From: Paracoccus wurundjeri
Lineage (GTDB): Bacteria; Pseudomonadota; Alphaproteobacteria; Rhodobacterales; Rhodobacteraceae
Direction of reading: 5' to 3'
Length of the DNA stretch: 64,000 nucleotides
Assembly: GCF_030678915.1 (NCBI RefSeq)
Contig: NZ_JAUUTZ010000007.1
Coordinates: 1-64,000, forward strand
Shown here: positions 18,711 to 26,321 of the stretch, in pieces
How positions within the stretch are numbered: position 1 is the first letter of the stretch
Layout of the letters: every line of letters starts with the position of its first letter
Notes under the pieces: generated by a model
Told to the model about the DNA's origin: nothing
Database searches by the model: none
Seen by the model: only the letters and a program-made list of their open reading frames with translations
Position numbers and translations under genes: made by a program

Positions 18711-20084
18711 CTATTCCGCAGGGTGCCGTCTCGTCACGCTGCGCATCGTCACAAGCTCTTCCGCAGCTGTCGGATGAACTGCCATCGCCGCATCGAAATC
18801 GGCCTTGGTCGCGCCCATGGTGACGGGGATTGCGGCAAGCTGGATCATCTCTCCGGCATCAGGGCCGAAGATGTGGCAGCCCAACACCTTGTCGCTGACC
18901 GGATCAACCAGCAGTTTCATCATCATCCGCGCATCCGAGCCGGCGAACATCGAACGCATGGGACGGAACACAGCCGCGTAGACATCGACCGGGCCGCGTT
19001 CCGCCGCCTGCTCTTCCGTCAGACCGATAGTGCCTAACTCATGCGGCCGCAGATAAACGGCGCTGGCGACGAGATCATGGTTTACCCGGCGCGGATTATC
19101 TCCGAATACCGTATCCACGAATGAATGTCCTTCACGGATCGCCACCGGCGTCAGATTCACGCGGTCGGTCACGTCACCCACGGCAAAGATCGAAGGGACG
19201 GAGGTCTGCGACCATTCATCCACCTGGATCGCGCCATTCTTCTTCAGCCTGACGCCAGTATTCTCCAGCCCCAGATTCCATGTATAGGGCGCGCGCCCTG
19301 TCGCAAAGAAAACCGCGTCGAATTCATCCCGACTACCGTCATCGAAACGCGCCGTGACACGATTACCGTTCTTTTCAAGCCCGGCGGGAGACAGGCCCAA
19401 CCGCAGATCGATGCCGATATCCCTTAGCTGCGCACTCGCCATATCGCGCGCTTCCCGGTCAAAGCCGCGCAGGACCGCATCACCACGATAGGCCAGCACC
19501 GTATCGACTCCGAGCCCATTCAGGATCGTCGCGAATTCGCAGGCGATGAAGCCACCGCCGATCAGCAAGGCGCGTCCGGGCAATTCATCCAGCAGGAACA
19601 GATCATCCGAGATCAGCCCCAGTTCCGCCCCGGGGATATCCGGCCTGACCGGTCGGCCCCCTGTCGCGATCAGGATATGCTTGGCGGTCTTGCGGCTACC
19701 GTCGGCCAGTTCCACGATATGGTGATCGACAAGTTTGGCCCGCTGATGAAACAGCTCTACCCCCGCCTTGACCTGCCCCGAGGTATAGGCGGACTCCAGG
19801 CGATCTAGCTCGGCATCAAGCTTGCCGCGGAAAACCTGCCAGTCAAACCTGCCGCAATCGGCCCCTTGCCAGCCATATCCCTGCATCTCGGCGGCTTTCT
19901 GCGCGGCTTCCGAGGCGAAGATCATCAGCTTCTTGGGTACGCACCCCCGAATGACACAGGTCCCGCCCATGCGGCTTTCCTCGGCCAGACCGACCTTCGC
20001 GCCATGCTGTCCCGCCGCGATACGCGCGGCGCGAACCCCACCCGAGCCACCGCCGATCACGAACAGATCAAAATCGAAACTCAT
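18711..20084 (-). CDS. gor: Glutathione-disulfide reductase
   Basis: Gor reduces GSSG to GSH with NADPH in the cytoplasm. The protein of 457 residues contains the FAD motif GGGSGG, the redox-active pair C43/C48 in GGTCVIRGCVPKK, the NADPH-binding GGGFIACE segment, and the active-site His (near 437) in HPTAAEE of the partner subunit. Two ATGs occur (20090 and 20084). GGAGG is adjacent to the first but correctly spaced for 20084, so I chose the latter. It follows rpiA by 2 nt; both serve NADPH and pentose-phosphate-linked redox metabolism. Confidence 0.95.
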   Translation of the reverse strand: MSFDFDLFVIGGGSGGVRAARIAAGQHGAKVGLAEESRMGGTCVIRGCVPKKLMIFASEAAQKAAEMQGYGWQGADCGRFDWQVFRGKLDAELDRLESAYTSGQVKAGVELFHQRAKLVDHHIVELADGSRKTAKHILIATGGRPVRPDIPGAELGLISDDLFLLDELPGRALLIGGGFIACEFATILNGLGVDTVLAYRGDAVLRGFDREARDMASAQLRDIGIDLRLGLSPAGLEKNGNRVTARFDDGSRDEFDAVFFATGRAPYTWNLGLENTGVRLKKNGAIQVDEWSQTSVPSIFAVGDVTDRVNLTPVAIREGHSFVDTVFGDNPRRVNHDLVASAVYLRPHELGTIGLTEEQAAERGPVDVYAAVFRPMRSMFAGSDARMMMKLLVDPVSDKVLGCHIFGPDAGEMIQLAAIPVTMGATKADFDAAMAVHPTAAEELVTMRSVTRRHPAE

Positions 20085-20086
20085 CG

Positions 20087-20809
20087 TCATACCTCCTCGG
20101 CCCCGCCGGCGCCCAGTGTGATCGTGCTGCCATCGGCCCGCCCGATGATCGCCGTGCTGCAGATGCCCAGAAACAACCCATGCTCCACCACGCCCGGAAT
20201 GGCTGCCAGGGCACGGGCTAAAGCCGGAGCATCGGGGATCGCGTCAAGCGCCAGATCAAGGATATGATTCCCCTCGTCGGTCACGGCCAGATCACCACCG
20301 CGACGGCGTGGCTGTACCGGTTTCCCGCCCAGTCCCAGATCGTCAAGCGCGCGGCGCAGCAATTCCTGCGTTGCTTCGAAACCAAAAGCCAGAACTTCGA
20401 CCGGCAGATGAAAGGCGCCAAGCTGCTGAACGACCTTACCCGGATCGGCGATCACCACCATCCGGTCGCTTGCCATAGCTACGATCTTCTCGCGCAGATG
20501 CGCACCGCCGCCACCCTTGATCAGGTTCAGATCGGGGTCGACCTCGTCCGCGCCGTCGATCGTCAGGTCCAGCCAGCCGATCTCGTCAAGCGTCTCGATC
20601 CGCAGCCCAAGACTTTCCGCCAGTTCCGCCGTCGCTTTCGAGGTTGCGGCGCAGCGCAGGCTCAGGCCCTCGACCTTTACCTTCGCGGCAAGTTCCCGGA
20701 CCATGATGCTGGCGGTCGAGCCACTGCCCAACCCCAGCCGCATCCCGTCGCGGACCAGTTCGATTGCGGCCTTGGAAGCGGCCAGTTTTGCGGGGTCGAT
20801 ATCGGGCAT
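20087..20809 (-). CDS. rpiA: Ribose-5-phosphate isomerase A
   Basis: RpiA interconverts ribose-5-phosphate and ribulose-5-phosphate in the pentose phosphate pathway. The 240-residue protein shows the signatures LGLGSGSTA (near 25-33), DGADEVDP and KGGGGAHLREK, which holds the catalytic acid/base region. The C-terminus is slightly longer than E. coli RpiA (219). GGAGA precedes the ATG. It is the first gene of the rpiA-gor pair and lies 79 nt from the phosphate-regulon-like kinase gene upstream. Confidence 0.96.
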   Translation of the reverse strand: MPDIDPAKLAASKAAIELVRDGMRLGLGSGSTASIMVRELAAKVKVEGLSLRCAATSKATAELAESLGLRIETLDEIGWLDLTIDGADEVDPDLNLIKGGGGAHLREKIVAMASDRMVVIADPGKVVQQLGAFHLPVEVLAFGFEATQELLRRALDDLGLGGKPVQPRRRGGDLAVTDEGNHILDLALDAIPDAPALARALAAIPGVVEHGLFLGICSTAIIGRADGSTITLGAGGAEEV

Positions 20810-20888
20810 CCGGTCTCTCCTGTCGTCGCGTTAATGGCTGTATAGGCGATGCGCGGCGCAAGGGCGATACCCCGCGATGCCGCAGCCG

Positions 20889-21998
20889 TCAGCCGCGCTG
20901 CAATGTCTCGGGGAGGATCACGGTGAAACTGCTGCCTTCGCCCTTTGTGCTGGTGATCCGCAGACGGCCGCGATGCCGGTTCACGATATGCTTGACGATG
21001 GCCAGTCCCAATCCCGTGCCGCCCTGTGCCCGCGACCGATGCGTATCCACGCGATAGAACCGTTCCGTCAGGCGCGGCAGATGCATTTCATCGATACCTT
21101 CGCCGAAATCCCTGATCTCGACCGCCCAGCCGGGGCCGCGCAGAAGCGGCTCGTGGCGGACATGCTTCAACGTGACCCTGACACGCTTGCCCGACACACC
21201 ATATTTGATCGCATTCTCGATCAGGTTCTGAAATACCTGAACAAGCTGGTCAGGATCTCCGGGCAGGCGCAATTCCCTGTCCAGCCCTTCCGCCTCTAGT
21301 GTGACGCCGCTGTCCTCGGCGCTGTGATGCAGGGTCGCCAGCACCCCGCGCAGCAAACCCGGCAGATCAACCTTGGCCGAGGGTCTGCGGCGTTCCTCGG
21401 CCTGCACGCGGCTGAGCGACAGCAGGTCATGAACAAGCCGGTTCATCCGGTTCGCCTCACGCTCCATGATATCCAGGAACCGGTCGCGCGCAGCGGCATC
21501 GTTGCGTGCGGGGCCGCGCAGGGTTTCGATAAAGCCGATCATCGCCGTCAGCGGCGTGCGCAATTCGTGGCTGACATTGGCGACGAAATCACGGCGGGTC
21601 TGTTCGGCCTCCTCGGCGACGGAATTATCCATCACCGCAATCAGGGCGCCTTTGCCGATACTGGCGGGTAGCGGCGAAACCGTGACCTCGGCGCCGATTT
21701 CCCGCCCGTCCGCAACGATATTCGCCCGCAGCGTCGCAATCCCCTCGGGCGGGGTCGGCAAGGCCGGATCGGTCGGAGGCGCATCGCCCAGATCGGGTTG
21801 CAGCACCCATTCCACCGCCTGAACGACCGCCGGATGGCGAACGATGGTCACAAAGGGGCGATCAGCAAGGTCTTCGCCAAACAATGCCTCGGCCTGCCGG
21901 TTGGCGGCGATCAGCCGGGTCTGGCCATCCACGGCCATCATCGGAATGGGGATACCCTCCAGAAGCGCGGCAATCCGTCTGGCCAGATCGGTATTCAT
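20889..21998 (-). CDS. PhoR-like sensor histidine kinase, soluble
   Basis: The 369-residue protein has a PAS domain (about 8-130), a HisKA helix with the phosphorylatable H144 in VANVSHELRTPL, and a HATPase domain with the F-box (ERFYRVD) and G-box (GGTGLGLAIVKH). It resembles the catalytic part of PhoR, which senses phosphate status, but has no transmembrane helices and no cognate response regulator, phoU or pst genes next to it. Its ATG overlaps the stop of the carbonic anhydrase gene by 4 nt, so it is the last gene of a gmk-led unit. The PhoR assignment is by architecture and motif; another PAS kinase role is possible. Confidence 0.85.
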   Translation of the reverse strand: MNTDLARRIAALLEGIPIPMMAVDGQTRLIAANRQAEALFGEDLADRPFVTIVRHPAVVQAVEWVLQPDLGDAPPTDPALPTPPEGIATLRANIVADGREIGAEVTVSPLPASIGKGALIAVMDNSVAEEAEQTRRDFVANVSHELRTPLTAMIGFIETLRGPARNDAAARDRFLDIMEREANRMNRLVHDLLSLSRVQAEERRRPSAKVDLPGLLRGVLATLHHSAEDSGVTLEAEGLDRELRLPGDPDQLVQVFQNLIENAIKYGVSGKRVRVTLKHVRHEPLLRGPGWAVEIRDFGEGIDEMHLPRLTERFYRVDTHRSRAQGGTGLGLAIVKHIVNRHRGRLRITSTKGEGSSFTVILPETLQRG

Positions 21999-22516
21999 TC
22001 CACCCGCTTGAGCCCCGAACGGAACCGTGCTGCGTTCACACGGTATCTTGCCGCCGTTTCGCGCAGATCCTCCTGCGCTTTCTCGTCCAGCACCCGTACC
22101 ACTTTACCCGGCGCTCCCATCACCAGAGCCCCGGCGGGGATCTCTTTGCCCTCGGTAACCAGCGCACCGGCGCCGATCAAGGCCCCGGGGCCGATCCGCG
22201 CCCCGTTCAGGATGACGGCACCCATGCCGATCAACGCACCGTCGCCGATCCGGCATCCATGCAGGATTGCGCGGTGACCGATGGTGCAGTCTTTCCCGAT
22301 CACTAACGGGAATCCCGGATCGGTATGGCAAACGCAGAGATCCTGCACATTGCTGCCCTGCCCGACCCTGATCTCTTCATTATCTCCGCGCAGAACCGCG
22401 CCCCACCAGACCGAGGCTCCGGCTTCCAGAACCACGCCCCCCATAAGTTGCGCATCGGGCGCGACCCAGCTTTCATCGGCCAGTTCAGGAATTCGCCCGT
22501 CAAGTTCCCAGATCAT
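21995..22516 (-). CDS. Gamma carbonic anhydrase family protein (left-handed beta helix)
   Basis: The 173-residue protein has hexapeptide repeats forming a left-handed beta helix. The three zinc-ligand histidines of the gamma carbonic anhydrase family are all present: H64 (CVCHTDPG), H81 and H86 (IGHRAILHG). Relatives such as YrdA and PaaY often have weak or no carbonic anhydrase activity; some protect CoA metabolism. It overlaps gmk upstream and the kinase downstream by 4 nt each, a tight three-gene unit. Confidence 0.92.
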   Translation of the reverse strand: MIWELDGRIPELADESWVAPDAQLMGGVVLEAGASVWWGAVLRGDNEEIRVGQGSNVQDLCVCHTDPGFPLVIGKDCTIGHRAILHGCRIGDGALIGMGAVILNGARIGPGALIGAGALVTEGKEIPAGALVMGAPGKVVRVLDEKAQEDLRETAARYRVNAARFRSGLKRVE

Positions 22517-23145
22517 GCGCGCTTCTCCTCCATCAGGGTTTTCACGAATGTGCCCAGCCAGACCTGGCGATCCCGGCGCAGGCGTTCCGCAGTCAGGATA
22601 TCCCGCAACCTTGCCTCGGTTTCTTCCAGATCTTCATTGACCAGAACATAATCATATTCGGCCCAATGGCTGATCTCGTCCCGGCTTTTTTCCATCCGTC
22701 CGGCGATCACGGTATCGCTGTCCTGACCTCGTGTGCGTAACCGCCTTTCCAGTTCCGCCAGGGATGGCGGCAGAACAAAGATCGACACGACATGGCCGCC
22801 AAGCGCGGAAGCCCGGATCTGCTGCCCGCCCTGCCAGTCGACATCGAAAAGCGTGTCCTTGCCTTCGCGCATTGCGGTTTCGACCGGACCAAGGGGGCTG
22901 CCGTAGAAATTGCCGAAAACCTCGGCATGTTCCAGCATCTGGCCCGAATCCACCATGTCGCGGAACCTGTCGGGAGACATGAAATGATAATGCTTGCCAT
23001 CCACTTCCCCGGGCCGCGCAGCCCGCGTCGTCGCCGAGACGGAAAAGCTGAGCGAGGCATCCCACGCCATCAAACGGCGCGCCAGAGTCGATTTTCCCGC
23101 TCCGGAGGGAGATGACAGGATGATCAGCACCCCTGTTCGATTCAT
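22513..23145 (-). CDS. gmk: Guanylate kinase
   Basis: Gmk phosphorylates GMP to GDP. The 210-residue protein has the P-loop [10 protein letters not shown] at 11-20, the GMP-binding segment around [19 protein letters not shown], and the lid region near RTRGQDS. An AAGGA Shine-Dalgarno is located 9 nt upstream. It heads a unit with the carbonic anhydrase-like gene and the PhoR-like kinase. rpoZ and spoT, frequent neighbours in other proteobacteria, are not here. Confidence 0.96.
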   Translation of the reverse strand: MNRTGVLIILSSPSGAGKSTLARRLMAWDASLSFSVSATTRAARPGEVDGKHYHFMSPDRFRDMVDSGQMLEHAEVFGNFYGSPLGPVETAMREGKDTLFDVDWQGGQQIRASALGGHVVSIFVLPPSLAELERRLRTRGQDSDTVIAGRMEKSRDEISHWAEYDYVLVNEDLEETEARLRDILTAERLRRDRQVWLGTFVKTLMEEKRA

Positions 23146-23413
23146 CGGCGAATATCCTTGCTGTCAGTCGATGGATGGCATGAACCAGCCTCGGCAGAGG
23201 GTCAACCCCGATTGTCCTTTAACCAGTTCTTAGGAAAGGATTCGGAAGGCAAGGCGCATTCACATATTCTGGGATCAGGTTCAGCTTTGCCAAAGAAATG
23301 CGAATTCGCCTTTACTGCTTTTTGCTGGCGGTAACGACCGGAACGGCAGACAGGGAGGCATAGCGGACAGAAAGACGAGTTTGTTATTGATGTTTTAACA
23401 AGGAAGTGTCGTG

Positions 23414-24052
23414 ATGGATGATTTCGACGCCAAACCCGACGAGACAATCCACCGTATCACGCCGACCGGCAAGCTTCTGTATGTGGTCCCTTCATGTGAA
23501 GACAACGCTTTATCCGACACTGCTTGCCTCGTTCAGGACATGCGTCATTATTGGCAGGGTCTGCGCCGGAATGCTTCGGTTCCATTTCGCGCACAGGTCA
23601 CGCGCGAAGATATGGCCGGCATGCTTGATCATGCCTTCCTTATCGAACGTCTCGCCCCCGGTATGGCGCGTTTCCGGCTTGTCGGACAGCACCTTATGGA
23701 TCTGATGGGAATGGAACTGCGCGGCATGCCATTCTGCTCATTGATGAACAGGGATTCCCGCAAAACGATTTGCCATCTGACGGAAACCGTTTTCAGGGCT
23801 CCGCAGATCGCGGAGATGCGGATAACCTCACCCGCAACCCATAACTGCCCGGAAATTTCGGGGCCATTGCTTCTATTGCCCCTGAAATCCGATCTTGACG
23901 ATGTGTCGCGCGCGCTTGGCTGCCTGGTAACCAAAGGCGGGATCGGTTCGGCGCCGCGACGTTTCGATCTGCAGGGAACGAAACTCGATCCGATCATTCC
24001 CGGCGCGGAAATCCTGCAGCCCTGGGCGCTTACCGACCCGGTGTCCGGTTGA
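23414..24052 (+). CDS. PAS-domain protein of the PAS_5 (DUF1457) family
   Basis: The 212-residue protein matches the alphaproteobacterial PAS_5 family by its pattern: an aromatic DMRHYWQGLR segment, PFRAQVTREDM, FRLVGQHLMDLMGMELRGMPF, and a later LLLLPLKSD. These proteins are single-domain PAS sensors of unknown signal with no output domain. The open frame starts with GTG at 23411, directly followed by ATG at 23414; AGGA is spaced for the ATG. A 268-nt gap separates it from the divergent gmk and contains a TTAA-N7-TTAG sequence close to a CtrA box. Confidence 0.8.
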   Translation: MDDFDAKPDETIHRITPTGKLLYVVPSCEDNALSDTACLVQDMRHYWQGLRRNASVPFRAQVTREDMAGMLDHAFLIERLAPGMARFRLVGQHLMDLMGMELRGMPFCSLMNRDSRKTICHLTETVFRAPQIAEMRITSPATHNCPEISGPLLLLPLKSDLDDVSRALGCLVTKGGIGSAPRRFDLQGTKLDPIIPGAEILQPWALTDPVSG

Positions 24053-24056
24053 AGCG

Positions 24057-25034
24057 TCAGCCTTTATCCCGCCAGCGATAAATCCCGGCAGATGCAGGCG
24101 TATCACGGCCAAGCGACGATATCATGATTTCGTCTTCCTGCTGAAATCCCAGATTCCGCAGAATCCGCACCGAAGCCGGATTGTCCGAAAACACCTCGGC
24201 CCGCAATTCCCGAGGGGCGAAGCGCAGGATATATTCGTCCAGAAATGCCGAGACCGCCTCTTGTCCCAATCCCTGCCCAGCAAGTTCCGGGTCAAGGAAA
24301 TAGGCGATCGAGGCCGGCTCTCCGGGCAAAATCCCGACAGTACCGGCAACCCGATCCTTATACCGTATGACCAGCCGCATTGGCGGGATCAACATCTCTT
24401 CGGTGAAGATCGCCGCCACCTCGTCCCGGGTCATATCCGGCGAAAAGCGCAGCAACATTCGCGCCACTTCGGGTCTGGTTACAATCCGATGCAAAGCGGG
24501 AAGATCCTGATCGGTAAAGCCGTCAATCCGCAGCCTCGATGTCGTCAACGAAAATCCGTGATGCCTGGCAAACCCGGTTTTGGTAAGCTCCATTGAGGTC
24601 GCCGGCATCTCTCGCGCCAATGCATGAGACCACGCGGTAACCTGCCCTGCCGGACGAAATCCCAGACGGTGCAGAAGACGTTCGGATTTTTTATTTCCGT
24701 CAAGGTAAACGGCGCCCATTTTCGTCGCGCCGGTCAGAAAATAACGGCTCACACCTAAAATGGCCGCCCGAAATGCGACTCCCTTGCCGTGAAATTCAGG
24801 CATAAGCCAGATACCGAAGCTTTCAGCGGCCCGCAGCATGCCGATAAGCCTGCCATTGTTGCGGATCGCATATTCATCCGCGCCCGCCTCGGCGACGAAA
24901 CGGACCGCGTCGTCGAAACCGTATGGCTGCGGAACGGATGTCAGCCAATCGCTGATCGTCCTGTCCTGCATCGCCCGGGCGATATCGTCGCAATCCTCTG
25001 GATAAGGCCGGCCAAGTTCGATGCGATCCGGCAT
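24057..25034 (-). CDS. GNAT-family protein with two tandem acetyltransferase domains
   Basis: The 325-residue protein appears to hold two GNAT folds: one from about residue 10 to 150 (WLMPEFHGKGVAFRAA, then LLHRLGF) and a second from about 165 to the end (LDPELAGQGLGQEAVSAFL, then SVRILRNLGFQQED). The second keeps the acetyl-CoA pyrophosphate-binding pattern Q/G-x-G-x-G/A (GQGLG); the first has the looser HGKGVA. RimJ-like protein or small-molecule N-acetylation is plausible but the substrate is unknown. The ATG at 25034 lies 4 nt after the rnd stop. The frame is open to 25115, but that part overlaps rnd. Confidence 0.85.
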   Translation of the reverse strand: MPDRIELGRPYPEDCDDIARAMQDRTISDWLTSVPQPYGFDDAVRFVAEAGADEYAIRNNGRLIGMLRAAESFGIWLMPEFHGKGVAFRAAILGVSRYFLTGATKMGAVYLDGNKKSERLLHRLGFRPAGQVTAWSHALAREMPATSMELTKTGFARHHGFSLTTSRLRIDGFTDQDLPALHRIVTRPEVARMLLRFSPDMTRDEVAAIFTEEMLIPPMRLVIRYKDRVAGTVGILPGEPASIAYFLDPELAGQGLGQEAVSAFLDEYILRFAPRELRAEVFSDNPASVRILRNLGFQQEDEIMISSLGRDTPASAGIYRWRDKG

Positions 25035-25038
25035 GATG

Positions 25039-26220
25039 TCAGGCTGCGGGAACAATGCAGACGGCCCCGTCGCGTGCAGAGAGGGCAATTTCCCCTCGGA
25101 CAAGGCGCAATGCATCCTGCCCGAACATCTCTGCCCGCCAACCCTTCAATGCGGGCAGATCGCGCTCACCAGTGGCCAGCGAATCCAGATCCGCCGCCGA
25201 CGCGATCAGTTTGGACGCAACGCCCAACTCATCCGCCTTCGCCTTCAACAGAACCCGCAAAAGCTCGGACAGGGCCGGATTTCCCGGCTTGCCGGGTTCC
25301 TCGCGCTTTGGCTGCGGCAGGTCCCGCGCGCCAAGGCCGGCCTTCACCGCGGAAAGAATTCCCTGAGCAATCTCGCCCTTCCGGGCCTCCCGCGGCAAAA
25401 GGCGCGACCGGTTCAGTTCGGCTTCCGTTTCGGGTTTAGTCGAGGCAAGCTCGATCATCGCATCATCCTTGAAGACGCGCGAACGAGGAACATCCTTGCC
25501 CTGAGCGTAGGCTTCGCGAAACCGGGCAAGCTCTCGAAGAATCGCCAGGAAGCGCGGAGAATTGCTGCGTGTGCGCACCTTCAGCCAGGCCTCGTCCGGA
25601 TGGGTCGTATAGGTCTCGGGGTTCTTGAGAATCGCCATTTCCTCTTTGACCCAGCTTTCCCGGCCGCTTCGCGTCAGTTCAGCAGACAGGAATTCATAAA
25701 TGGCGCGCAAATGAGTCACATCAGCCAATGCGTAGGATTTCTGAGCATCCGACAAGGGCCTACGCGACCAGTCGGTAAAGCGCGAGGACTTGTCCAGATT
25801 GGCCCGCACGATCTTGCGCACAAGCGTTTCATACCCGACCTGCTCGCCAAAGCCGCAAACCATGGCGGCGACCTGTGTATCGAAAAGCGGATCGGGGAAC
25901 AGTCCGGCATCATGATGGAAAATTTCCAGATCCTGCCGGGCGGCATGAAAAACCTTGACCGTCTGCTTGTGGCGGAACAACTCGTAAAGTGGCTCAAGCG
26001 ACAGACCATCGGCCAGCGGATCGACCAGAACAGCCTCGCCGCCATTATCCTTTGCAGTAGAGGCGGGCGGGATGGCAAGCTGGATCAGGCAGAGCTTCGA
26101 CCAATAGGTCCGCTCTCGCAGAAATTCGGTGTCGATGGTGACATAAGGAGCGGATTTCGCGGCTTCGACAAAGCGGGCAAGATCCTCGGTTCGTGTAATC
26201 GTCGTGATTTCCTGGTGCAT
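25039..26220 (-). CDS. rnd: Ribonuclease D
   Basis: RNase D is a 3'-5' exonuclease that trims tRNA precursors. The 393-residue protein has the DEDD nuclease motifs: VTIDTEF (Asp and Glu), the Asp in AARQDLEIF, and the Tyr/Asp in SYALADVTHL. A C-terminal HRDC domain covers about residues 210-290. The length is close to E. coli Rnd (375). The ATG at 26220 directly abuts the base of a 78-nt hairpin, with only AAGAAAG as a weak Shine-Dalgarno inside the hairpin arm, so translation may be structure-dependent. The GNAT gene follows 4 nt later. Confidence 0.95.
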   Translation of the reverse strand: MHQEITTITRTEDLARFVEAAKSAPYVTIDTEFLRERTYWSKLCLIQLAIPPASTAKDNGGEAVLVDPLADGLSLEPLYELFRHKQTVKVFHAARQDLEIFHHDAGLFPDPLFDTQVAAMVCGFGEQVGYETLVRKIVRANLDKSSRFTDWSRRPLSDAQKSYALADVTHLRAIYEFLSAELTRSGRESWVKEEMAILKNPETYTTHPDEAWLKVRTRSNSPRFLAILRELARFREAYAQGKDVPRSRVFKDDAMIELASTKPETEAELNRSRLLPREARKGEIAQGILSAVKAGLGARDLPQPKREEPGKPGNPALSELLRVLLKAKADELGVASKLIASAADLDSLATGERDLPALKGWRAEMFGQDALRLVRGEIALSARDGAVCIVPAA

Positions 26221-26298
26221 CTGGCACTTTCTTGCTTGGGCGGTTCGTCCGCCGGTTGCGGTGGCATACGCCCAAGCCGGAAGAAAGGAAAGTGCCAG
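26221..26298 (-). repeat. Long imperfect hairpin immediately upstream of rnd
   Basis: The arms CTGGCACTTTC (26221-26231) and GAAAGTGCCAG (26288-26298) pair perfectly. A second inner pair GCTTGGGCG (26234-26242) and CGCCCAAGC (26269-26277) extends the stem, and a GC-rich apical loop holds CCGC/GCGG. It fills most of the 101-nt gap between the OmpA-family stop and the rnd ATG. In the minus direction the hairpin ends at the base before the rnd start codon, covering its ribosome-binding site. Confidence 0.8.
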
Positions 26299-26321
26299 AT
26301 CGGAACATCTTGATGATCGGA

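Noticed and set aside
23219..23233. TTAA-N7-TTAG upstream of gmk and the PAS gene as CtrA box
   Set aside because: One mismatch in the second half-site and no supporting context; too weak to call as a site.
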